Assembly: GCA_026401035.1 (NCBI GenBank)
Contig: JAPLNR010000071.1
Span: forward strand, 1-58,023
Origin: Planctomycetia bacterium
Lineage (GTDB): Bacteria > Planctomycetota > Planctomycetia > Pirellulales > UBA1268
Direction: 5' to 3'
DNA: 58,023 bases
In this document: positions 36,701 through 45,277 of the stretch, in pieces
How positions within the stretch are numbered: position 1 is the stretch's first letter
How the letters are laid out: every line of letters starts with the position of its first letter
Notes under the pieces: model-generated
Database searches by the model: none
What the model was told of the DNA's origin: nothing
The model's input: the letters and a program-made list of their open reading frames with translations, nothing else
Translations under genes and position numbers: made by a program

Positions 36701-37225
36701 GTGCTTTCGTGGCTGCTCTACCCGCGGGTCTTCCAAGACTTCGCCCAGCATCAGATCAAGTTTGGCGACGTGAGCGTGCTGCCGACGCCGGCCTTCCTCG
36801 AGGGCCCAAAGGCGGGCGAGGAACTCGCCGTCAGCATCGAGGAGGGCAAGACGCTCGTGATCCGGCTGCTCACCGTGGGCGAGCCCCACGCCGACGGCAC
36901 CCGGACGGTGTTCTTCGAATTGAATGGCCAGCCCCGCAGCGTCTCCGTCGCCGACAAGAGCCTCGAGGCCCAGGTGCAGCGGCGGCCCAAGGCGGTGCCT
37001 GGCGACGCCCGCGAAGTGGGTGCGCCGATGCCGGGCCTGATCGTGACGGTGGCCGTGCGGCCCGGCGACTCGATCACGCGGGGCCAGAAACTGCTGAGCC
37101 TCGAAGCCATGAAAATGGAGACCACCGTCTACGCGGAGCGCGACGGCAAGATCGCCGAGGTGCTGGTCGCGCCCGGCACGCCGGTCGAGGCGCAGGAACT
37201 CGTCGTCCGGTATGCGGACGCATAG
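33776..37225 (+). CDS. pyc: Pyruvate carboxylase
   Basis: 1149 residues, the normal full length. It carboxylates pyruvate to oxaloacetate (anaplerosis, gluconeogenesis), using ATP, bicarbonate and biotin. Domains: N-terminal biotin carboxylase (KLLVANRSEIAIRVFRS at 6; ATP grasp HGGGGRGMRVV; EVNPRIQVEHTVTEEITG), carboxyltransferase from about 540 (DTTMRDAHQSLLATRMRSFDML), and a C-terminal biotinyl domain with the lysine in LEAMKMETTVYAE at about 1117. An allosteric/tetramerisation linker lies between them. The ATG at 33776 was chosen because the domain starts there; AAAGGA is about 12 nt upstream. Long-hairpin repeat LH1 starts 18 nt after the stop. Confidence 0.96.
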   Translation: MRPIKKLLVANRSEIAIRVFRSAHELGIRTVAIYAHEDRFALHRFKADEAYLVGRPGEPIRSYLDIEGIVALAKAHGVDAIHPGYGFLSENPEFAAACGKAGITFVGPRVELLETLGDKTAARELARKAGVPILAGSSKPVTSFNDALTIARELGWPVILKAAHGGGGRGMRVVHGEDEMAVALESAQRESKTAFGSASVFVEKFIQRARHIEVQLLGDLHGGLVHLFERDCSVQRRHQKVVEVAPAPNLDAQMRAAICAAALAIGRTAKYENAGTVEFLVDADTGKFFFIEVNPRIQVEHTVTEEITGVDIVRRQLRVAEGYRLSDPQVGLGDQAAIKSMGTAIQCRVTTEDPENRFLPDYGRITAYRSASGMGIRLDAGTAFSGAVVTPYFDSLLVKVTARGLNLDEAAGHIERCLQEFRVRGVKTNIPFLINLVTHPEFLAGRCTTRFIDETPSLFDFPIRRDRATRLLEYLADVIVNGNPLVKGRPTAARRTPAPLPEFDAFAPPPAGTRTKLRELGPEKFAAWVRQQKHLMITDTTMRDAHQSLLATRMRSFDMLSIADAYARMASGFFSLEMWGGATFDTSMRFLKECPWDRLLFLRERIPNVLFQMLLRASNAVGYTNYPDNVVQAFVKESAAAGIDVFRVFDPLNWVPNMKVAIDAVRESGAICEAAICYTGDVLDPKRTKYSLDYYVQLAKQLEKLGAHMLAVKDMAGLCKPFAAGRLVKALHEEVGIPIHFHTHDTSSASLASALEAARNGASVVDAAFAPFAGLTSQPNLNAIVEAARNTPLDTGLDTEPLRHIAHYWAAVRDHYTAFECGMKAPDADLYLHEMPGGQFTNLLEQAKALGLGDRWEEVCRTYADVNQVLGDIVKVTPTSKAVGDLALLLVTNGMQASELLSDSREIAFPESVLDLLSGRMGQPPGGFPADVVKRIVRTGEIVSGRPGESMPPADFNAAEKKTSEILGRTAAPREVLSWLLYPRVFQDFAQHQIKFGDVSVLPTPAFLEGPKAGEELAVSIEEGKTLVIRLLTVGEPHADGTRTVFFELNGQPRSVSVADKSLEAQVQRRPKAVPGDAREVGAPMPGLIVTVAVRPGDSITRGQKLLSLEAMKMETTVYAERDGKIAEVLVAPGTPVEAQELVVRYADA

Positions 37226-37242
37226 CCCGGCGGGCGCAAGCC

Positions 37243-37384
37243 GGCATCGGGTGACCCGTACCCCGTCGCCGGACGCTCGCTTCGGGCATCCATGCCCTTC
37301 GCTCGCTCGGAGGTGACTGCGCTCCGGCATCCTGCCTGCGCTTGTCACCTACGCCGGCGAGCGGGGCACGGGTCACCCGAAGCC
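37243..37384 (-). repeat. Long-hairpin element LH1 (minus orientation)
   Basis: Terminal arms 37243-37264 and 37363-37384 pair at 20 of 22 positions, and the pairing continues inward with a bulge. Read on the minus strand the interior holds AGGTGAC/GTCACCT enclosing GGC-AGGAT-GCC, then GAGCGAAGG, a GGGC/GCCC hairpin with an ATGGAT loop, and GCGTCCGGCGA before the 3' arm. The same order occurs in LH2-LH5 with different but still pairing stems. It begins 18 nt downstream of the pyc stop. Confidence 0.8.
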
Positions 37385-37451
37385 TACGTCTGCACGAAAA
37401 CCCTCGCCGTCCTGGCTTGGTTTTCTTGGCGAACTCCGTTCGCTCTTGAGG

Positions 37452-37470
37452 GCCGGGCCTCCAGCCCGGC
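37452..37470. repeat. Small hairpin between LH1 and LH2
   Basis: GCCGGGC-CTCCA-GCCCGGC forms a perfect 7-bp stem with a 5-nt loop. The rest of 37385-37487 holds no gene that I can support. Confidence 0.4.
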
Positions 37471-37487
37471 AGCCCATCGATTGGCAA

Positions 37488-37626
37488 GGCACGGGGCTGC
37501 CTGTACCTTCTCGCGGGCTATGGAAGCGAGCGCAGGCAGGATGCCGAAGCGAGCGGACATGCAGTGAGCGAAGGACAGGATGTCCGCAGTGAACGTCCGC
37601 CGAGAGGGTACAGGCAGCCCCGTGCC
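37488..37626 (+). repeat. Long-hairpin element LH2
   Basis: Arms 37488-37513 and 37601-37626 pair at 25 of 26 positions, the exception being a possible G-U. The first 20 (GGCACGGGGCTGCCTGTACC) are perfect. The interior has GGC-AGGAT-GCC, then GTGAGCGAAGG, GGAC-AGGAT-GTCC, and GAACGTCCGCCGA. The second inner hairpin differs from LH4 (GGGC/GCCC) by a paired change, G-C to A-T, with the same AGGAT loop. Confidence 0.85.
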
Positions 37627-37652
37627 GGGTTCAGCGAATAGATACCCGGCAC
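37622..37652 (-). terminator. Candidate terminator hairpin after msrA
   Basis: GTGCCGGGT (37622-37630) pairs perfectly with ACCCGGCAC (37644-37652) around a 13-nt loop, 7 nt beyond the msrA stop. The first arm overlaps the 3' arm of LH2, so the two hairpins exclude each other and could form a switch between folded states. Confidence 0.5.
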
Positions 37653-37659
37653 ACGATGG

Positions 37660-38304
37660 TTACTTCACGAGATCCTTGAACACCTTCCGGACCTTCTCGA
37701 CCTTGGGTGCGGCAACCGCCTGGCAGTAGGGCTGGAACGGGTTGTTGGCGAAGTAGTCCTGATGATACTTCTCCGCCGGATAGAACTTCGTGGCCTGCGT
37801 GACCTCGGTCACGATCTTTCCCGGGAAGACCTTCGCCGCATCGAGCTTGGCGATCACCTCAGTGGCGATCTTTTTCTGCTCTGCGTCGTGGTAGAAGACG
37901 CCGGAGCGATACTGCGTGCCGGCGTCAGCCCCCTGCCGGTTGAGCGTGGTTGGGTCGTGCGTGGCAAAAAACACTTCCAGCAGTTTTTCAAACGATATCT
38001 GCCGGGGGTCGTACTCAATTTCGATCGCCTCGGCGTGGCCCGTTCTGCCAGTGCAGACCTGCTCGTAGGTCGGGTTTTCAATCTGGCCGCCGATGTAGCC
38101 GCTCGTGACCGCATGCACGCCCTTGAGCTGGGCATACACCGCCTCGGTGCACCAGAAGCAGCCGCCGCCAAACGTGGCCTTGGAGAGATTCGGCGGCGCA
38201 TCGTCCGCTCGTACGATACTGGCTGCCATGCCGCTCATGATGATCGCTCCAAAGACGAGGATTTGAACGAGGTTTGGAACCGGGTTTTGAACTGGGTTTT
38301 TCAT
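37660..38304 (-). CDS. msrA: Exported peptide-methionine (S)-S-oxide reductase
   Basis: 214 residues. It reduces methionine-S-sulfoxide in proteins. The catalytic block is FGGGCFWCTEAVY, with the nucleophile Cys in CFW, followed by GYIGGQIENPTYEQVCTGRTGHAEAIEIEYDP and YHQDYFANNP. An N-terminal hydrophobic segment (VQILVFGAIIMSGMAASIVRA) indicates export, so it protects periplasmic or envelope proteins. The first 16 codons are exactly four copies of a 12-nt DNA repeat (38257-38304), giving NPVQ/NPVP/NLVQ. Its ATG overlaps the stop of the upstream glycosylase gene by 4 nt. Confidence 0.93.
   Translation of the reverse strand: MKNPVQNPVPNLVQILVFGAIIMSGMAASIVRADDAPPNLSKATFGGGCFWCTEAVYAQLKGVHAVTSGYIGGQIENPTYEQVCTGRTGHAEAIEIEYDPRQISFEKLLEVFFATHDPTTLNRQGADAGTQYRSGVFYHDAEQKKIATEVIAKLDAAKVFPGKIVTEVTQATKFYPAEKYHQDYFANNPFQPYCQAVAAPKVEKVRKVFKDLVK
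38257..38304 (-). repeat. Four 12-nt tandem repeats forming the start of msrA
   Basis: On the plus strand the four units are gaggatttgaac, gaggtttggaac, cgggttttgaac and tgggtttttcat. They run to the very start codon and cover its first 16 codons. Such a tract can gain or lose whole 4-residue units without a frameshift. Confidence 0.7.
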
Positions 38305-38903
38305 ACTCTTCTCTTTGCTGACCTCAACATTGTAGGGAGCCGGGCCGGATCGACGACGAACCGCAGGGGTTTTTCCGCCCAGTCGCCGGCATAGTCGACG
38401 CCGATCCGTGGCGTCCGCTCAATGAGGCGGCGGGGCACGGCACTACCGCCGGGCTCGAACCACAGGCCAGCCCTTCGGCCGGCCGGCTGCCCGTCGAAGG
38501 AGCGGTCGATGCCCAGGCCCTTGGTGACCCGGCCCGGGCCCACGTGAACGCCCGCCCCGCGGATCAGCACCGCCGCCGGCACGCCCGCGCTGCCGGTCAC
38601 AACGTTGAGCATCCAGTGCATGCCGTAGCAGAGATAGACGTACCAGCGTCCGGCCGGGCCAAACATCGTCGCATTCCGCTTCGTCGGGCCTGTCCGCCCG
38701 TGGCAGGCGAGATCGTGGGCACCGAGATAGGCCTCCGTCTCGAAGACGAGATGCCGGGCCGGCCGCCCATCGGGCCCGCGCACCACCAGGCACGTGCCGA
38801 GTAAATCCCGTGCGACGCGATCTGCGGCACGGGCGAAGAATTCCGGCGGTAAAGGCTTTGCGGCCACCTGATTTTCGCAACATCTAGGATGAATTGCCGA
38901 CAT
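38301..38903 (-). CDS. Alkyladenine (3-methyladenine) DNA glycosylase, AAG/MPG family
   Basis: 200 residues. It removes alkylated and deaminated purines in base-excision repair. Family blocks: PEFFARAADRVARDLLGTCLVV, ETEAYLGAHDLACHGRTGPTKRNATMFGPAGRWYVYLCYGMHWMLNVVTG, VLIRGAG and GPGRVTKGLGID. The catalytic Glu is in ETEAY and the intercalating Tyr region is in YVYLCYG. The frame is full length. It is the first gene of a two-gene transcript with msrA (4-nt overlap), both protecting against chemical damage. It diverges from ychF. Confidence 0.92.
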   Translation of the reverse strand: MSAIHPRCCENQVAAKPLPPEFFARAADRVARDLLGTCLVVRGPDGRPARHLVFETEAYLGAHDLACHGRTGPTKRNATMFGPAGRWYVYLCYGMHWMLNVVTGSAGVPAAVLIRGAGVHVGPGRVTKGLGIDRSFDGQPAGRRAGLWFEPGGSAVPRRLIERTPRIGVDYAGDWAEKPLRFVVDPARLPTMLRSAKRRV

Positions 38904-38960
38904 CGGCCATCATAGCCGGCTTCAACAGTTTTCGAACCTCGGAGCGCCACCCAACCAGCC

Positions 38961-40052
<1,092 letters not shown>

Positions 40053-40059
40053 CCGTCAC

Positions 40060-40084
40060 GTAGGACAGGCCTCCGTGCCTGTCC
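40060..40084 (+). repeat. Short 3'-end stem-loop SH4
   Basis: GTA followed by GGACAGGC-CTCCGT-GCCTGTCC, with an 8-bp stem. It starts 8 nt after the ychF stop. The stem matches SH1/SH3 in its outer part; the loop differs. Confidence 0.65.
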
Positions 40085-40141
40085 GCCTTGGCTTTCTCGC
40101 GAGACGGGCGGCCGGCTTGCAGAGAGTCAACTTGCCCAACC

Positions 40142-40354
40142 GGCACGGGGGTGCCCATGCCCCATCGCCGGACGTTCGCTACGGGCTGCGGCTTTCGCGC
40201 TGTCGCCGCCGTCCCGGCGTCGGCGCCAGCTTACGGTCGCCGGGCAAAGCCCGGCTTAGGGATTGCCTCCGCTCTCTGCACGCCGGCTGCGCTCCGCCAT
40301 CCTGGCTACGCTGGCCGCCGAGCCCGGCTCTCGGGGCATAGGCAGCCCCGAGCC
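40142..40354 (-). repeat. Long-hairpin element LH3 (minus orientation, long form)
   Basis: Arms 40142-40163 and 40333-40354 pair at 19 of 22 positions. Read on the minus strand it has GCC-AGGAT-GGC, which is the paired reversal of the GGC/GCC stem in LH1, LH2 and LH4. Where the short forms carry the second AGGAT hairpin it has an extra module of about 70 nt with GCCGGGC-TTT-GCCCGGC and a GCCGGGACGGC stem. It ends with GAACGTCCGGCGA. About 100 nt are more than 90 percent identical to LH5. LH3 and LH4 point away from each other in a 517-nt gap between converging genes. 40085-40141 shows nothing else. Confidence 0.8.
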
Positions 40355-40380
40355 TCCCCAACTTGAATTACGTGGAGGCA

Positions 40381-40520
40381 GGCTCAGGGTTGCCCCTACC
40401 GTTGAGCCGGCGTTGCTGACAAGCGCAGGCAGGATGCCGGAGCGCAGTCAGCATCGAGTGAGCGAAGGGCAGGATGCCCGCAGCGAACGTCCGGCGAAAT
40501 GGTAGGGGCAACCCTGAGCC
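40381..40520 (+). repeat. Long-hairpin element LH4
   Basis: Arms GGCTCAGGGTTGCCCCTACC (40381-40400) and its exact reverse complement (40501-40520) pair 20 of 20. The interior has TGCTGAC/GTCAGCA enclosing GGC-AGGAT-GCC, then GTGAGCGAAGG, GGGC-AGGAT-GCCC, and GAACGTCCGGCGA. It lies 49 nt before the RND gene's 3' end, and nothing else is seen between them. Confidence 0.85.
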
Positions 40521-40569
40521 GGATTGGGCGAGTCGGCTCCGAAAACAAAAACCGGCTGCCCCACGGGTT

Positions 40570-43500
40570 TTACTTGAGCGCGGGTTCGCGGAGGTGGTCG
40601 GGAAGCCACTCGTTTTCCGCGGCGTCCGGGGCGACGCTGCTCACGCTGCCCGGCGCGAAGCCTTCCACATATTCCTCGGAGTGCTCCTCGCGGGCGCTCG
40701 TCCCGAAGAACGAATACATCACCGGCACGAGCACGAGCACCAAGAGGGTCGTCATCGCCAGGCCGAAGGCGAGGGCCGTCGCCATCGGGATGAGGAACTG
40801 GGCCTGGAAGCTCTTCTCGAGCAAGAGCGGCATGATCCCACCGATCGTCGTGATGCTCGTCAGCATCACCGGCCGAAACCGCAGGCAGCCGGCCTCGCGA
40901 AGGGCCATGCGGAGCGGATGTCCCTCCCGCACGCGGATGTTGATGAAGTCGATGAGGCAGATCGAGTCGTTGACGACGACGCCCGCCAGGGCGACGAGGC
41001 CGAACATGCTGAAGAGCGTGAGCGGCATGCCCATGAGGGCATGGCCAAACACAGCGCCGGCACAGCCGAACGGGATCGCCGCCAGGATGATGAACGGCTG
41101 GAAATACGACTTGAACTCCATCGTCAGCAGCACGAACATCGCGAACAGCGCCACGACGAAGCCCGTGCCAAGGCTCCGCAGCGACTCGTTCGACTGCTCC
41201 CGCTGGCCCTCCCAGCGGACCCGCACCAGCGGATAGTCCTTGAGCAGATCGGGCATCAGCCGCTTTTCCATGTCGGCCGTCACCTGTGAGCTGGTGAGCG
41301 TGCTCTTCGCCACGTCGATGTCGGCGGTGACGGTGATCGACCGCCGCTGCCCGAGCCGGTTGATCTCGGAATAACCACGGGCCACGAAGATGTCGGCCAA
41401 TTCGGAGATCGGCCGCTTCACGCCGTCGGGCCCCGTCACGCGGATCTCGTCGAGCGTCGCGAAGGTCCGCCGCTCGTCCCGCGGATACCGCACCATCAGT
41501 TTCACCTCGTGCCGCCCCCGCTGCAGCCGCATCACTTCCTCGCCGTAGTAGCTCGCCCGGATCGTGCCTGCCAGATCGGCCAGTGACACGCCCATCGCCT
41601 CGGCCTTCGGCTTCACCTTGATCTGGTACTCCCACTTGCCGGGCCGCGAGTCGTCGTCGATGTCGATCACGCCCGGATACTGCGCGAGCCATTCCTTGCA
41701 CCGCTCGATCGCCGCCTCGAGCTGGCGGACGGAGTCCGGGCCTGCCTGGGCGAGCAGTTTAAACTCGATCGTCTTGCCGCCGGGGCCCATGTTCTCCGTG
41801 CCGTAGATCAGCGATTCCATGCCGGGAAACTCACCCGCGGCCTGTCGCCATTCGCTGATGAACTGCTCGCTCGTAACGTCGCGAAACTCGCCCTCGACCA
41901 GCTCGACGGCGACGGCGCCGACATGGCTGCCGCTCATCCGGGCATCGGGCCCCACCTCTCCCAGGGCCGCCACCTGCCCGACGGCTCGATGGACGAGCTG
42001 CACGATTGACGCCCCTGCAGGCGACAGCTTCTTCGACGTGGCGACGGCCGCCTCCTCGATCCGCGCGGTCGCCTCCTCGGTAATGCTCGCCGGCGTTCCA
42101 TCGGGAAAGACGACCTTGGCGAGCAGCCGGTTGGCGTCGATCTTGGGAAAGAGCTGAAAGGGCGTGATGCCGCTGCGGACGATGCCGCCGGCCACCAGCA
42201 GGATGCAGATGGCGACGGCCATCGCCGCCAAACGGTTGTCGAGCGCAAAATCAAGAAACGGCGCGTAGATGTTTTTCACGAACCATTTGAGCCCCCGGTC
42301 GCAGCACCGCTGCAGCCAGGCGACGGCGGGCAGCAGCAGCCGCAGGGGATAGAGCACGATTCCGAAGATCGTGAACACGAGGCTCTTTTCGTGGGCGAGA
42401 TGCCCCGGCAGGACGAGCGTCGATTCGGCGAGCGAGACCAGGAGCGTGGAGATGAAGGCAAACGGCATGACGGCGATGAACTTGCCCATCACGCCCGACA
42501 CGAAGCAGAGCGGCATGAACGTGATCACCGTCGTGAGCACGCTGGAGATCACGCTCGGAATCACCTCGACCGTGCCGTCGATCGCGGCCGCCGTCAGGCT
42601 CTTGCCCATCCGGCGGTGCCGGTCGACGTTGTCGCTCACCACGATCGCATCATCGACGACGATGCCGATCGCCATCAGGAAGGCGAACATCGAGAGCATG
42701 TTGAGCGTCTGATCGGTGCCGTACATCAGCATGCCCGTCCCGAGCATCGAAAACGGGATGCCCATCGCCACCCAGAACGCGATCTTGAGGTCGAGGAACA
42801 GCGCCAGCATCACGAACACGATCGCGAGCCCCTGGAGCCCGTTTTCAATCAGCATGTCGAGCCGGTCCTGAACGTCGATCGACTGGTCGGCCCAGATCGC
42901 CAGGTCGTAGCCCGCAGGCAACTTCGCGGTCGCGACATATTTTTTCACCGCCGCGACCATCGCCAGCAGATCCTCGCCGGAACTGCGATCGATCGAGACC
43001 ACCATGCCCGGTCGGCCGTTGATCCGATTGGTGGCGGCCACGTCGGCAAACTCGTCGCGCACCGTGCCGAGGTCGCCGACGGTGAGGACGAGTCCATCGG
43101 GGAGGGTCACGAGCGGCAACTTGGCGATTTCGGCGCCGACATACCGCTTGTTCTTGCCGCGGAGCAGGATCTCGCCCCCCTCGCTGCGGATCGTGCCGCC
43201 CGGCAGTTCGAGATTCTCGCGGCGGACGATCTCCGCGACCTTCTGCAGCGACAGTCCGTACTTGCGCAGCGTCTTCTCCGACACTTCGATGTCAATCTCG
43301 TAATCCTTGGCCCCCAGCAGGTTGGCCGCTGAGACTGCCGGCAGGGCCAGCAGGTCGTCGCGGACGAGTTCGGCGACGTCGCGGAGCTCCCCCTCCCCGA
43401 CCGCATCGGAGGCGGCGTTTTTCGGCGCCAGCACGCCGACCTTGATCGCCGGCGTGCGGAGCGTCACCTGCTCCACCTTCGGATCCTCGGCCAGCTCCGG

Positions 43501-43860
43501 CATGCTGGGGATGCGCTCCACCTCCGAACGGACCTCGCCCAGCGTTTTCTGGACGTCCTTCACGCTGTCCTGCAGTTCGAAGACGCAAAAGCCCATCCCC
43601 TCCTGCGCCACGCTCGTGATCTTCTTGATGCCGGTGACGCTGCGACAGGCCTCCTCGATCTTCTGGCAGATGCCCTCCTCGACCTCGTCCGGGGTCGCCC
43701 CCGGATAGGGCACCGTCACCAGCACGATCTCGAGATCGAACTCGGGAAACACCTCCCGCCGCATCGACATGAACGACAATCCGCCCACGAGCAGGATCGA
43801 CAGCACCAGCGTGTTCATCGCCGGCATGTTGCGGACGGTCCAGCTGACGATCGTTCTCAT
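40570..43860 (-). CDS. RND-family efflux pump inner-membrane transporter
   Basis: 1096 residues, the normal RND size. A first helix (about 12-30, NTLVLSILLVGGLSFMSMRR) precedes porter loop 1. A block of helices follows with GIVVDDAIVVSDNVDRHRRMG, where the adjacent Asp pair of TM4 forms the proton relay. Then come a second half-repeat with porter loop 2 and a final helix bundle (FGHALMGMPLTLFSMFGLVALAGVVVNDSICLIDFIN). A short hydrophobic insert, YPLRLLLPAVAWLQRCCDRGLKW, precedes TM7. It exports a drug, metal or lipid in exchange for protons. The substrate is not readable, and no outer-membrane channel gene is nearby. Operon order is TetR-HlyD-RND. Confidence 0.92.
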   Translation of the reverse strand: MRTIVSWTVRNMPAMNTLVLSILLVGGLSFMSMRREVFPEFDLEIVLVTVPYPGATPDEVEEGICQKIEEACRSVTGIKKITSVAQEGMGFCVFELQDSVKDVQKTLGEVRSEVERIPSMPELAEDPKVEQVTLRTPAIKVGVLAPKNAASDAVGEGELRDVAELVRDDLLALPAVSAANLLGAKDYEIDIEVSEKTLRKYGLSLQKVAEIVRRENLELPGGTIRSEGGEILLRGKNKRYVGAEIAKLPLVTLPDGLVLTVGDLGTVRDEFADVAATNRINGRPGMVVSIDRSSGEDLLAMVAAVKKYVATAKLPAGYDLAIWADQSIDVQDRLDMLIENGLQGLAIVFVMLALFLDLKIAFWVAMGIPFSMLGTGMLMYGTDQTLNMLSMFAFLMAIGIVVDDAIVVSDNVDRHRRMGKSLTAAAIDGTVEVIPSVISSVLTTVITFMPLCFVSGVMGKFIAVMPFAFISTLLVSLAESTLVLPGHLAHEKSLVFTIFGIVLYPLRLLLPAVAWLQRCCDRGLKWFVKNIYAPFLDFALDNRLAAMAVAICILLVAGGIVRSGITPFQLFPKIDANRLLAKVVFPDGTPASITEEATARIEEAAVATSKKLSPAGASIVQLVHRAVGQVAALGEVGPDARMSGSHVGAVAVELVEGEFRDVTSEQFISEWRQAAGEFPGMESLIYGTENMGPGGKTIEFKLLAQAGPDSVRQLEAAIERCKEWLAQYPGVIDIDDDSRPGKWEYQIKVKPKAEAMGVSLADLAGTIRASYYGEEVMRLQRGRHEVKLMVRYPRDERRTFATLDEIRVTGPDGVKRPISELADIFVARGYSEINRLGQRRSITVTADIDVAKSTLTSSQVTADMEKRLMPDLLKDYPLVRVRWEGQREQSNESLRSLGTGFVVALFAMFVLLTMEFKSYFQPFIILAAIPFGCAGAVFGHALMGMPLTLFSMFGLVALAGVVVNDSICLIDFINIRVREGHPLRMALREAGCLRFRPVMLTSITTIGGIMPLLLEKSFQAQFLIPMATALAFGLAMTTLLVLVLVPVMYSFFGTSAREEHSEEYVEGFAPGSVSSVAPDAAENEWLPDHLREPALK

Positions 43861-43870
43861 GCGCAGTTCC

Positions 43871-45277
43871 TCAGGTGGCGTCGTTGCCGTCCAATGCCTC
43901 GGCCATCACGGCGGGCTCGGAGCGCGAATCGGCGGCCTCGACAATCGCCATGCCGTCACGAGGATTGGAAAGCTGGCTCGTCACCACCCGGTCGCCGGGC
44001 AGCAGTCCCGACGAGGCGGAATCGAACACGGCCCGTCCACCCGCCACCTGCACGGCATGCGGCTTCAGAATCACGAGCCTGCCGTCCCGCATCACCCACA
44101 CCTCGCCGCTGGGACGCTGCGCATCCTCGGGAATCGAGACGAGTTGTTCGGTCGCATCGACGTGCACGCGCACCTGCACGAACATCCCGCGCAGCAGCGA
44201 CTGGGGGGCCCCGGCGGGCAGTTGCGGCAGCGGCGCACCATAGCGGTCGATGGCCGTGACGGCCCGCGGCTCGCCGACGAGCACGCGACATGGCAACGTC
44301 CGGGTTTTTTCATCGAGGCCACGCCCCTCCTGCCGGGAGAGCACGCCTTTCCACTCGTAGGCCGAGTCGCCCACCGTGAAGACGACGGTCGCGGGCGTGT
44401 CGAGCTGATCGTGGGCCTCGCGGGCGCCGGCGGCGGCGGTTCTGCGGCCACCCCAGACCCGTGCAACCTCGTCCATCTGGAGGCTCGTGCGGACTTCAGC
44501 CGCCCGCGTATCCTCGATCGTGACCAGCGGGCTCCCCTTGGCCACGTAGGAGTCCTGCTCGACCTTGTCTTCCACCACGATGCCGTCGATGGGCGACACG
44601 ATCCGCGTCCGTGAAAGGTCGAGCTTGGACTTGTCGAGCATGGTCGAGGCGAGCGACTGCGCCTCGAGCAGCCGATTGCGGCGCTTCGCGAGCACCCGTG
44701 ACTGACCCTCGAGCCCTGCGAGCACATTGGCCGCCGTCAACTCGTCGCGGATGGCCCGGTCGTGCTCCGATTCCGTCACGATCTTGTCGGCCTTGAGGTT
44801 CCCGAGCCGGCCGACTTCGCGCCGCGCCAGGTCCACCTGTCGCCGGGCAAGATCGGACGTCGTGATGATTTGCGAGAGTTCCTCGTCAATTTCCTCGATC
44901 GCGAGCCCCGCCTGCGTCAGTTCGCGTTCGAGTCTGGCACAGTCGAGTTCGTAATCACGGGGATCGATTTCGAAGAGGAGCGTGCCCGCCTTGACGAACT
45001 GCCCCTCGTTGCAGGCGACCGATTTTTGCCGCACCCGCCCCCCGACCTCCGCGGCCAGCGTCACCTCGCGAAGCGGCACGACGACTCCATCGGCCTCGAT
45101 CGTGAGACCAGCCGTCTCGATCGCTGCCGCGGCGGTCTGCACCCGCGTTGCCACGGCCACGTCCGCCTGCTTTCGCTCCGGTGGAGGCTGACTGCCCATG
45201 AACAGAAACGCCGCGACTCCGGCGCCGAGAATGGCGAGCGGGACGATCCAGCCCAGGATGGAACGGACGATATTCAT
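43871..45277 (-). CDS. RND efflux membrane-fusion protein (HlyD/AcrA family)
   Basis: 468 residues. One N-terminal anchor helix (IVPLAILGAGVAAFLFMG). The lipoyl/barrel half-motif is EVTLAAEVGGRVRQKSVACNEGQFVKAGTLLFEIDPRDYEL, then a long coiled-coil hairpin (about 115-220), then the returning lipoyl half SRTRIVSPIDGIVVEDKVEQDSYVAKGSPLVTI. A beta-barrel and a membrane-proximal domain follow. It bridges the inner-membrane pump and an outer-membrane channel. The ATG overlaps the TetR stop by 4 nt and the RND gene begins 10 nt after its stop, so the three genes act as one unit. Confidence 0.92.
   Translation of the reverse strand: MNIVRSILGWIVPLAILGAGVAAFLFMGSQPPPERKQADVAVATRVQTAAAAIETAGLTIEADGVVVPLREVTLAAEVGGRVRQKSVACNEGQFVKAGTLLFEIDPRDYELDCARLERELTQAGLAIEEIDEELSQIITTSDLARRQVDLARREVGRLGNLKADKIVTESEHDRAIRDELTAANVLAGLEGQSRVLAKRRNRLLEAQSLASTMLDKSKLDLSRTRIVSPIDGIVVEDKVEQDSYVAKGSPLVTIEDTRAAEVRTSLQMDEVARVWGGRRTAAAGAREAHDQLDTPATVVFTVGDSAYEWKGVLSRQEGRGLDEKTRTLPCRVLVGEPRAVTAIDRYGAPLPQLPAGAPQSLLRGMFVQVRVHVDATEQLVSIPEDAQRPSGEVWVMRDGRLVILKPHAVQVAGGRAVFDSASSGLLPGDRVVTSQLSNPRDGMAIVEAADSRSEPAVMAEALDGNDAT

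Noticed and set aside
37292..37567. Small frames inside the long-hairpin islands, also at 40075-40341, 40263-40505 and 46347-46736
   Set aside because: They translate the repeat itself, with similar peptides from different islands. No ribosome-binding site, and the islands show structural rather than coding conservation.
37660..38304. MsrA as an MsrA-MsrB fusion
   Set aside because: The chain ends directly after the MsrA domain; no MsrB zinc-site or catalytic block follows.
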